A stretch of 7,102 bases of DNA, taken from positions 1 to 7,102 of the forward strand of contig CABVBB010000106.1 in assembly GCA_902496505.1 (NCBI GenBank). The letters are read 5' to 3'. This document shows, one piece after another, positions 1 to 5,012 of this stretch. The notes beneath the pieces were generated by a model. That model was given only the letters and a program-made list of their open reading frames with translations. It was not told the DNA's origin and made no database searches. The position numbers and the translations under genes were made by a program. Origin of the DNA: an uncultured Peptococcaceae bacterium (GTDB lineage: Bacteria; Bacillota; Peptococcia; Peptococcales; Peptococcaceae). Within the stretch, counting starts at the first letter, position 1, and each line of letters starts with the position of its first letter.

Positions 1-338
1 GCCTGTTCGATCTCTGCCAGTTCACAGCCGGACATATCCCGAAAATAGGCTTCTTCCAAATGGTTTTTGATTCCGTTGATGAGGTAGGGAAACAGTGCAA
101 ACTCAAAGTCTGCCGCCCACTTCATCTTTTTCTGATCTAAGTACCACTCACAGCACAAACCGAAATATTTGCGGTAAAACCGCTGGGTGGCCTTCATCAT
201 TGGGACGCCATGCTCGGCGTAATACCGCTCCGCAATGGAGATATCCACACTGCGGCCTTCCTGCCAGCCGGCGTATTCCATCAGCTGCTTGACCTTGCTT
301 TTGGGATCGCCGGAGATGGGGATGCGTTCTTTGATCAT
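1..338 (-). CDS. SUKH-3 domain immunity-type protein (partial, C-terminus outside window)
   Basis: The visible 112 residues begin MIKERIPISGDPKSK. Residues 20-60 carry the pattern AGWQEGRSVDIS, then E-x-YY-x-x-HG, then F-x-RKYFGL. That is the N-terminal signature I associate with the SUKH-3 family, small proteins that act as immunity factors against secreted polymorphic toxins; the assignment is by eye. The ATG at 336-338 is preceded by AAGGAG with 7 nt spacing, and that site overlaps the stop codon of the DUF2262 gene, which ends 11 bp upstream. The gene is therefore almost certainly the third cistron of the ankyrin/DUF2262 operon and probably translationally coupled. The reading frame is open to the window edge, so total length and any further downstream genes are unknown. 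No signal peptide or membrane segment is seen, as expected for a cytoplasmic immunity protein. Its partner toxin is not in the window. Confidence 0.8.
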   Translation of the reverse strand, partial: MIKERIPISGDPKSKVKQLMEYAGWQEGRSVDISIAERYYAEHGVPMMKATQRFYRKYFGLCCEWYLDQKKMKWAADFEFALFPYLINGIKNHLEEAYFRDMSGCELAEIEQ

Positions 339-349
339 AGTGTCGCTCC

Positions 350-1192
350 TTATCCCGCAAGATCAGCATAGGTAACGCCCTTTTTCAGGGAGCCGCAGAT
401 TTCTACGGCATGTCCCCAAAACATATCATCGTCGTTAAAATAGGCAGTAAAACTGCCGCCGGAGGTGACCGACAGTTCCGAAAGGGTAATGCGCTTTGCA
501 AAGGTTTCCTCTGTAACGGGTGCATCATCCCGATGTGCTTCGTCCTCCGCCTGCCAGTTATTGGCAAGTTCTGTCAGCTTTTCAGCGGCGAATTCCCGCA
601 TGGCCCTGTCCCAGTTTTCCTGATCTGTGACCAGCTTCTTGGCGGCGGTGCGGGCACGGCTCCAGGAGGATTTGCTCTCTGGGTTGATTTCCAGATGCAA
701 AAGAATTTTAGTCCCGTTCCAGGTGATGGTGGACTCGAACATATCAAATTCCCGGTTCAGGGTCAGCGTCCCCAGCACAGGGTCTTCAATGACCACAGGC
801 TTGTTGTACTCCTCCAGAACTGCCTCCAACTGAGGGCAGGAAACCGACGGCTCCAGCACCTGGATCACCGCCCAGCAGTTGAATTTTTCCGGTGTGGTGT
901 GGCTGGGTACCATTTCATCCAGCAGCCTGCGGACCTTGAGACGGTAAATCTGCCTATCCTGAAACCGTCCCCAGCCCTTGTCACTGTTCCGTTCTTCCTC
1001 GGTGACAGGCCACTCCAGCCGTCCCTCCCGAAGCTCGGCCCTGTCATCCGCACAGAACACCAGCCCCAAGGAGGAGACGGTCATCTGCCAGAAACCACCG
1101 CGGTTGTTGTATCCCGCGCCCAGTGTGTGGCTGATGAGGGCGATCACCTCTTGCTCCTCTGACTCATACATCTCATAAAATGCTTCAAACAT
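350..1192 (-). CDS. DUF2262 domain-containing protein, probable immunity-type protein
   Basis: This is a 280-residue soluble protein. I chose the ATG at 1190-1192 (MFEAFYEMYESEEQE) because AAGGAG lies 9 nt upstream; the same frame stays open for another 36 codons, but those overlap the preceding gene and have no better start. Residues 136-280 match the DUF2262 pattern: DPVLGTLTLNREFDMFE at the front, a central FAAEKLTELANNW, and the C-terminal block YFNDDDMFWGH (251-261) followed by a short glycine-containing end. Residues 1-130 form a separate N-terminal region (GWGRFQDRQIYRLKVR at 73-88) that I cannot name with confidence. The biochemical function of DUF2262 is not established. Its place between an ankyrin/SUKH-like protein and a SUKH-3 protein, with gaps of 13 and 11 bp, suggests an immunity role; that is inference from context. 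No catalytic motif, signal peptide or membrane segment is visible. Confidence 0.82.
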   Translation of the reverse strand: MFEAFYEMYESEEQEVIALISHTLGAGYNNRGGFWQMTVSSLGLVFCADDRAELREGRLEWPVTEEERNSDKGWGRFQDRQIYRLKVRRLLDEMVPSHTTPEKFNCWAVIQVLEPSVSCPQLEAVLEEYNKPVVIEDPVLGTLTLNREFDMFESTITWNGTKILLHLEINPESKSSWSRARTAAKKLVTDQENWDRAMREFAAEKLTELANNWQAEDEAHRDDAPVTEETFAKRITLSELSVTSGGSFTAYFNDDDMFWGHAVEICGSLKKGVTYADLAG

Positions 1193-1205
1193 GGATATCT
1201 TCTCC

Positions 1206-2285
1206 TTATTCCTCAAACTCGCCCTCGACCATCCCATTAAGATACCGGCCGGGGTTGGTAATGAAATCCTCCCACTTGGCCAGGGGGTGGAACTCCTCAT
1301 GCTCGATGTCCAGATACCACAGCTGCTTATCCCTAGGGCTCCACAGCAGCAGATAGCCGCTGTAGTTGTCCATCCCCACCATGAGGGAGAGCAGTTTCTT
1401 CCGCTTCCAGGTCATCTCCTGCACATCCATGTAGGAGTATAACTCCGCCCATTTTACCCACTCCTGCTCCGGGAATTCCAGGCGCAGGGGGCCGGCCTTC
1501 AGATATTCAACCATCTTGGCGGGCAGCTTGTAGGGCATGAGCTGGCGAACCTTTTCCTGTTCGTTATGCCAGTCCTCCGGTTCCAATGCCTTCAGGAAGT
1601 CGGCCATCTCCTGGTTCTTATTCTGGACTGCCACGGTATAGGGCCGGTCGCCGTACTTGTCGGCAATGGTGATGTCCGCCCCCTGTTCAATCAGCCAACG
1701 CACCATGGGGAAGTTGTTTTCGCGGGCGGCCTCAGTGACAGGAGTGGAGGCATAGGGAAACACCATGTCTGGCTTGTGGTAGTCGATATCCGCACCTTTT
1801 TCCAGCAGCAGCTGGGCCAGTTCGGTGTCCCCCTCGGACACGGCAGCTCGGAACGCCTCACCGCCAAACTTGGCCACGGTGATCCCGGCCTGCTCCAGCA
1901 CAGGGATATTCTCCGGCCGCTTGCCCCAGCGGACCTCCTGGAAAGCCCGCCGTTTCTGGTCTAAGCTGAGTTTTGTGGCCTGTCCAGCAAAGAGCGTCAC
2001 CACCTCCGGCCCACAGCAGCGGGCGGCGGTGAGAAGCAGGGGGCGCTCCTCCGCCAGCTCGGGATCAGCACCATGCTCCAACAGGAAGTAGATCATGGGC
2101 ACATCATTCCGAAAAACAGCCACCTCCAGCGGCATAAGCCGGATACGCTCACTGATCTGGATGGGTGTGTTGAGATCCAGCCCACTTTGGAGCATATCCT
2201 CTAATTTAGAAATGTCGTGATCACAAATGCCTGCAGCCACTTCTGAGATACTCTCCCAGCAGCCGATATATCCTATTTGGTACAT
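1206..2285 (-). CDS. Ankyrin-repeat protein with C-terminal SUKH/SMI1-KNR4-like domain
   Basis: This protein has 359 residues. The ATG at 2283-2285 (MYQIGYIGCWESISE) follows a modest GTAGGTG site; an upstream in-frame start would add 22 residues but has no ribosome binding site. Ankyrin units are clear at about 48-76 (ends FLLEHGADPEL), 145-170 (FRAAVSEGDTELAQLLLEKG), 181-208 (ends WLIEQGADITIADK) and 209-235, with a weaker one at 82-110. From about 255 the repeats stop. Residues 300-350 read like the end of a SUKH (SMI1/KNR4) domain: a GYLLLW strand, then LWYLDIEHEEFHPLA, then W-x-DF-x-x-x-P. Ankyrin arrays bind proteins and SUKH domains are known toxin-neutralising folds, so a cytoplasmic immunity protein is the best guess. 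It is the first intact gene of a three-gene unit: its TAA (1206-1208) is part of the TAAGGAG that serves the DUF2262 start 13 bp on. The SUKH call is by eye and less certain than the ankyrin call. Confidence 0.82.
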   Translation of the reverse strand: MYQIGYIGCWESISEVAAGICDHDISKLEDMLQSGLDLNTPIQISERIRLMPLEVAVFRNDVPMIYFLLEHGADPELAEERPLLLTAARCCGPEVVTLFAGQATKLSLDQKRRAFQEVRWGKRPENIPVLEQAGITVAKFGGEAFRAAVSEGDTELAQLLLEKGADIDYHKPDMVFPYASTPVTEAARENNFPMVRWLIEQGADITIADKYGDRPYTVAVQNKNQEMADFLKALEPEDWHNEQEKVRQLMPYKLPAKMVEYLKAGPLRLEFPEQEWVKWAELYSYMDVQEMTWKRKKLLSLMVGMDNYSGYLLLWSPRDKQLWYLDIEHEEFHPLAKWEDFITNPGRYLNGMVEGEFEE

Positions 2286-2405
2286 GGAGCACCTACTTTC
2301 TCTGTTGTTTACTATGAAAATGGATTCAGCTGTTAAAAAATCGCGAAACACTATAACAAAAAGTACTTTTTCGTTCTTGGTAATGCTGCTCCGCTGGCGC
2401 TTATT
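2286..2405 (-). promoter_or_regulatory. Leader of the immunity-type operon with weak promoter-like signals and a 14-bp palindrome
   Basis: The 120 bp upstream of the ankyrin gene hold no ORF. Reading minus, TATAGT at 2350-2355 is the best -10 candidate, but the hexamer 17 bp upstream (AAGAAC) is a poor -35. A perfect palindrome AAAAAGTACTTTTT occupies 2358-2371, inside the would-be spacer, where a repressor site could lie. A promoter is needed somewhere here unless the operon is read from the decayed gene upstream. Seen: the palindrome and -10-like box. Inferred: that they work. Confidence 0.25.
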
Positions 2406-2966
2406 TCACACGAAATTGCAATAGCAAGCGCTATCGTTTTTTCTGTCATGTCCGGTCTGGCTGTAATACTTCTGTTTTTCCTGGTACATTTTCTTTTCTG
2501 CAGCCGATATCATCTTCTGGATCGGCTGGCCTTTCTCTCCAAACATGCAGCCGATAGATACCTGATACTACTTTTCATTCAGTTTTTGCTTTAAATACTC
2601 TATTGCTTCAACTATCCTGGCCTGTTTCGCAGCGAGCTTCCAGATTACCGTACCGGAGAAGGTAGTGTTTGCCAGTGCGGTTCTAATCAAGAAGATTATT
2701 TCATTCCTACTTCCCGTTGTCTTGGACTCAAATACCAGAAAACCGGACTTTTCCTCGATTGCGCCCTGCTTCATCTGCTCGAAGCTGACGCCTTTTTTAG
2801 TCTTGCGGTGCATCAAATTACTGTCAAATATATTTCCTAAAGAATCATGCCAGGTATCCATCAGGAAATCCCCTGAATCTCCATCGGCCAGATACATCTG
2901 GCACTAACCGTCAAAGGCATGCAGCTCCAGCTCCTCTGGCAAATCTTTTAATTTTCTGATTCCGTT
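2406..2966 (-). pseudogene. Decayed sensor diguanylate cyclase, 3' fragment (sensor remnant plus end of GGDEF domain)
   Basis: One reading frame runs 2966 to 2406 and is interrupted by TAG at 2904-2906 and TAG at 2568-2570. Codons 2568-2897 between them would encode 109 residues starting MYLADGDSGDFLMDTWHDSL. The blocks GDFLMDTWHDSLGNIFD, then SFEQMKQG, then K-SGFLVFESKTTG are what I recall from the extracytoplasmic sensor of gut Clostridia GGDEF proteins. After the second TAG the same frame reads YQVSIGCMFGEKGQPIQ, then SAAEKKMYQEKQKYY, then a divergent tail to TGA at 2406. The SIG and Ad..MY..K features are diagnostic for the C-terminal third of a diguanylate cyclase. The membrane segment and the GG(D/E)EF loop that should lie between are absent or unrecognisable; only about 50 codons separate SKTTG from SIG where roughly 150 would be expected. 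The protein cannot make cyclic di-GMP. Domain naming is from memory. Confidence 0.65.
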
Positions 2967-2974
2967 TTATAATC

Positions 2975-3295
2975 TCAAGCCGAATCTGCCTGCTTTGGCG
3001 CCCCACCTCCGTAGACCATCCAGTTATCCGGCAGCAAAACAGAAAAAGAGGATACCAATTTGCCAGGCGGCAGGGAGCCTAGGTATCTCTGACACGTCTC
3101 GTCATTCAACGTGGTATGATCCGCCAACATATTGGCGATAACCTGCATCTGCTTTTCTTCACATTCCAGCGTAATCCGTTTATCCGCGGCAATCTGCTCT
3201 ACGGTATTCGTTAAGGTTCTGAAGCAGGAATCGCTGCTGACCCGGTTGATGCCTAGATTAACCGCCAGCAAAACTGGCAGTATTGATCCGCAGGT
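2975..3295 (-). pseudogene. Decayed sensor diguanylate cyclase, 5' fragment (end of membrane anchor and start of sensor domain)
   Basis: The frame is open from 3295 to a TGA at 2975-2977. It begins with a hydrophobic GSILPVLLAVNLGIN, then CFRTLTNTVEQIAADKR, EEKQMQVIANMLADH, CQRYLGSLPPGKLVSSF and SVLLPDNWMVYGGG. A hydrophobic anchor followed by a helical region with E-x-x-Q-x-x-VIA-x-xL and an LLPDN strand fits the start of the periplasmic sensor of Clostridia GGDEF proteins. No ATG and no convincing ribosome binding site precede it; the first possible starts are CTG at 3280 or TTG at 3271, and a TAA sits at 3296-3298. I read it as the front of the same gene as the fragment at 2406-2966, lacking its first codons and its middle. 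The alternative is an independent small membrane protein of about 98 residues, which I think less likely. Confidence 0.5.
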
Positions 3296-3297
3296 TT

Positions 3298-3326
3298 ATT
3301 ATATCTTAAATATTTTATCATCGCAA
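3298..3326 (-). promoter_or_regulatory. Promoter-like sequence, TTGCGA-17-TATAAT
   Basis: On the minus strand TTGCGA (3321-3326) and TATAAT (3298-3303) are 17 bp apart, a good sigma-A match: the -10 is perfect and the -35 matches at four of six. It points into the 5' fragment of the decayed cyclase gene. If used, transcription would start near 3290, leaving almost no leader and no visible ribosome binding site. It may be a surviving promoter brought close by deletion, or chance in an AT-rich stretch. Confidence 0.35.
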
Positions 3327-3402
3327 TGCAGATTGTTGTTACATTTGCTGCTCTTTACTTAAGTCTTAACGGCAGACAAGCAGTCCGCCTTATCCGCCCA
3401 TT

Positions 3403-3488
3403 CAGCAGGACGGGAGGACGGCGATCAAGGCTGGGTGCAAACCCGTTCATTTCAGCCTTGACAGTTGCCCTCCGTCCTGCTGTTTTTT
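3403..3488 (+). terminator. Long imperfect inverted repeat followed by six T (plus-strand intrinsic terminator)
   Basis: The left arm 3403-3433 (starts CAGCAGGACGG, ends TCAAGGCTG) pairs imperfectly with the right arm 3453-3482 (starts CAGCCTTGA, ends CCGTCCTGCTG), around a 19-nt loop. TTTTTT follows at 3483-3488, so on the plus strand it has the form of a Rho-independent terminator. No plus-strand gene leads into it. It may insulate the adjoining oriT-like segment, or belong to the mobile element from which that segment came. Confidence 0.5.
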
Positions 3489-3560
3489 CGGAAGTGCAGC
3501 CACAAGTTCGGGACATTTTGTCCCGAAGTCCGGCGTGAGACGAGAGACGGTAACTTTCAT
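3447..3560 (-). CDS. Candidate small protein (37 aa) in the mobile-element remnant
   Basis: This short frame begins ATG at 3558-3560 and ends TGA at 3447-3449. The product starts MKVTVSRLTPDFGTKCPELV and ends GGQLSRLK: small, basic, with no membrane segment and no domain I recognise. A weak AGGG lies 5 nt before the ATG. The ORF spans a 9-bp stem (3507-3527) and runs into the long inverted repeat at 3403-3482. It lies about 40 nt downstream, on the same strand, of the oriT-like motif at 3603-3632, where a mobilisation element often begins its leading genes. Its composition is more protein-like than the other frames here, but at this length it could be a chance ORF created by the repeats. Confidence 0.3.
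   Translation of the reverse strand: MKVTVSRLTPDFGTKCPELVAALPKKQQDGGQLSRLK
3507..3527. repeat. Perfect 9-bp inverted repeat with 3-nt loop
   Basis: TTCGGGACA (3507-3515) and TGTCCCGAA (3519-3527) flank TTT. No T tract follows on either strand, so it is not a convincing terminator. It lies about 75 bp from the nick-site-like motif and may be an accessory protein-binding hairpin of the same oriT-like region. Confidence 0.6.
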
Positions 3561-3602
3561 ATACACCCTGTCTGCTGATGAAGCCAGTCCTGCCGCCAGA
3601 GC

Positions 3603-3656
3603 GTATAACACCCTACACTTCGCTTCGTGAGGTCGTGGGCCAAGGGGTGCCCCTTT
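3603..3656 (-). other. Candidate oriT with MOBV-like nick motif and adjacent hairpins
   Basis: On the minus strand 3603-3615 reads TAGGGTGTTATAC, one base different from the pMV158 nick region TAGTGTG/TTATAC as I remember it. Immediately 5' of it is a small stem: CCTCAC (3627-3632) pairing with GTG-T-AGG (3612-3618) around GAAGCGAA, which parallels the hairpin placed just before the nick in pMV158-type origins. Further out, 3642-3655 forms a compact AAGGGG/CCCCTT stem. No relaxase or mobC gene is visible, so this would be a remnant or an in-trans mobilisable site. The function is inference from motif and layout. Confidence 0.4.
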
Positions 3657-3665
3657 GATAATCCC

Positions 3666-3691
3666 ATTGAGAGGTCTGTGGCCCTCTCAAT
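3666..3691. repeat. Inverted repeat, 9-bp stem
   Basis: ATTGAGAGG (3666-3674) pairs perfectly with CCTCTCAAT (3683-3691) around an 8-nt loop. Only two bases separate it from the strong stem-loop at 3694-3734, giving two hairpins side by side at the edge of the core block. It has no T tract of its own. It could be part of the oriT-like structure or a secondary processing signal for transcripts passing the terminator. Confidence 0.55.
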
Positions 3692-3693
3692 AC

Positions 3694-3735
3694 AAAAGAC
3701 GGACTATCAGCTTCCTGCTGATAGTCCGTCTTTTG
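3694..3735 (-). terminator. Intrinsic terminator closing the SPOCS-gene transcript (bidirectional form)
   Basis: A perfect 18-bp stem runs 3694-3711 (AAAAGACGGACTATCAGC) against 3717-3734, with a 5-nt loop. Both outer ends are A4/T4, so it can act on either strand. It lies about 63 nt after the stop of the SPOCS-domain gene, the only gene it could serve. The T tracts are short (TTTT then G), but the stem is strong. Confidence 0.8.
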
Positions 3736-3797
3736 TTGTCATATTCCGCTTACCGACTGCCCAACCCGAATATTCCTCAGTAATTCCTTATTGGGGG

Positions 3798-5003
3798 TCA
3801 GCCTTCCGGCAAGACGCTCTTTTTGTGCTGCTCTGCTTCTGTGGGCGGCTCGGATGCTGCTTCCGCTTCTGCTTGACTGAGATCGATGCTGTGGCTGGTC
3901 TGGGGCGTTTTAACGCCGCGGTCCAGCGTGCGCATATATTTGAGCAGATTATCCCGCTTAGACGGTCTGCGCGGGTGTCCGGACGGCTGCTGTGTTGGCG
4001 GCCGTTTGGGCTGCGGCGGCTGCTCTGGCTGCACTTCCGGCGCTGGGGCTTCGGCCTGCACTGCGGACACGACGTCTTCTAACGGCGCTTCCTCTGTCTG
4101 TGCTACTTCTGCTGTCCGCTCAGCTTCCGGCGCCTCTTGGGGCGGCAATCCTGCTGCCTGCACAACGCCGCTGACGTCGATGACCACCTGCCGGTCGCTG
4201 AGCAAATGCGCGGTCAGGGCTTGATAGCCGATGGTGATCTCGGCCTCTTCGGTCACTTTCTGCTCAGTAGACAAACGCATATTGAAGGGCAGAGTCAAGG
4301 GATAATACATCACTTTTTCGCCTTGCTCCTCATTGGCGGCATAGAGCAGGCGGATCTCCTGCTCGCCTGTCAACAGCACGGCTTCTTCCTCTGCCTTTAC
4401 CGCAGTCAGCGTATAGCTGATCTGTGTCCCGATGAGCTGTGCCCAATCCGGCCAATCCTGCGGCAATTCTAAGCGCTGTTCCTGACGGAAATGCGCCACG
4501 GCCGTCTGCTCTGCCCGGCTCATGCGGCTTGCCTGCGGTACAGCCAATACCATTTCCAAAAGCACATGATCAAAACCAACCGCCTGGGCGTCAAGATAGA
4601 CCACCTGCGGCTTATTGCTGCGCTCCATGCTGCCGTGATACTCACCGCAAAATGGTACCGCAAAGGCAACTTCTGCCGCTTCCTCTTCTGCTGTAGCGTA
4701 GCTCAGTTTCAAAGCGACCTCGCCGTTGATCTCCTGACCTCCTTCTGCGGAGGGAACGATCCGTCTGGTGACCGAATCCGCCTCGATCTTCTCCACCGTA
4801 CCGATCCCCGCTAATTCCGGAGACAGTTTTACCAGCGACTTGCAAACCACGAATGAACAATTGTCATCGGCGACTGTGGCCACATCATTCCAAAGAAAGG
4901 TGACCTTATTTGCCGTTTCGGGCTTTTCCAATTTCAGCACCCCCATTTTTCCACTTACCGTACTATATGCAAGGGGGGCGTTTTTGTTGACTGAAATCCT
5001 CAA
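3798..5003 (-). CDS. SPOCS (DUF3794)-type protein with two repeats and Pro/Glu-rich tail, possible spore-envelope protein
   Basis: This protein has up to 401 residues. The second repeat, about 206-283, is the clearer: EIRLLYAANE, then YYPLTLPFNMRL, then LLSDRQVVIDVSGVV. This is the DUF3794/SPOCS pattern (strand, LPF, then a D-R-x-V-x-V strand pair). A first, weaker copy is at about 92-158 (GEVALKLSYATAEE, EVAFAVPF, VLLEMVLAV). SPOCS domains occur in SipL, which anchors the spore coat through SpoIVA, but SipL ends in a LysM domain; here residues 285-401 are low-complexity Pro/Glu/Gln with a basic patch at 344-357. Envelope or spore association is inference. The start is uncertain: TTG at 5003, 9 bp after the ppx stop, would be coupled, whereas ATG at 4946 (residue 20) is the first ATG; neither has a good ribosome binding site. 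It is co-directional with ppx and likely co-transcribed. Confidence 0.75.
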   Translation of the reverse strand: MRISVNKNAPLAYSTVSGKMGVLKLEKPETANKVTFLWNDVATVADDNCSFVVCKSLVKLSPELAGIGTVEKIEADSVTRRIVPSAEGGQEINGEVALKLSYATAEEEAAEVAFAVPFCGEYHGSMERSNKPQVVYLDAQAVGFDHVLLEMVLAVPQASRMSRAEQTAVAHFRQEQRLELPQDWPDWAQLIGTQISYTLTAVKAEEEAVLLTGEQEIRLLYAANEEQGEKVMYYPLTLPFNMRLSTEQKVTEEAEITIGYQALTAHLLSDRQVVIDVSGVVQAAGLPPQEAPEAERTAEVAQTEEAPLEDVVSAVQAEAPAPEVQPEQPPQPKRPPTQQPSGHPRRPSKRDNLLKYMRTLDRGVKTPQTSHSIDLSQAEAEAASEPPTEAEQHKKSVLPEG

Positions 5004-5012
5004 TTTACCGCT

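Noticed and set aside
410..1162. Long plus-strand open frame of 250 codons opposite the DUF2262 gene
   Set aside because: It mirrors a well-supported minus-strand gene with good ribosome binding sites; the translation has no domain pattern and is an antisense shadow.
1566..1964. Plus-strand open frame opposite the ankyrin repeats
   Set aside because: Antisense shadow of the high-GC ankyrin coding sequence; no ribosome binding site or recognisable motif.
2571..2690. Reading VIWKLAAKQARIV as a degenerate GGDEF signature (AAKQA for GGDEF)
   Set aside because: The spacing to the following SIG motif is about 25 residues, too short for the family, and the neighbouring blocks match the sensor rather than the GGDEF start; deletion is simpler.
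2568..2897. The 109-residue ORF as an independent hypothetical gene
   Set aside because: There is no ribosome binding site at its ATG, the same frame is closed by TAG just upstream, and cyclase-like sequence resumes after its stop, so a pseudogene segment explains it better.
3507..3527. TTCGGGACA/TGTCCCGAA hairpin as a terminator
   Set aside because: No T tract follows on either strand and the candidate small ORF reads through it.
3627..4082. Plus-strand open frame running from the hairpin cluster into the SPOCS gene
   Set aside because: It crosses the strong terminator stem and most of it lies opposite the low-complexity tail of the SPOCS gene; the translation is Arg/Leu/Cys-rich without domain features.
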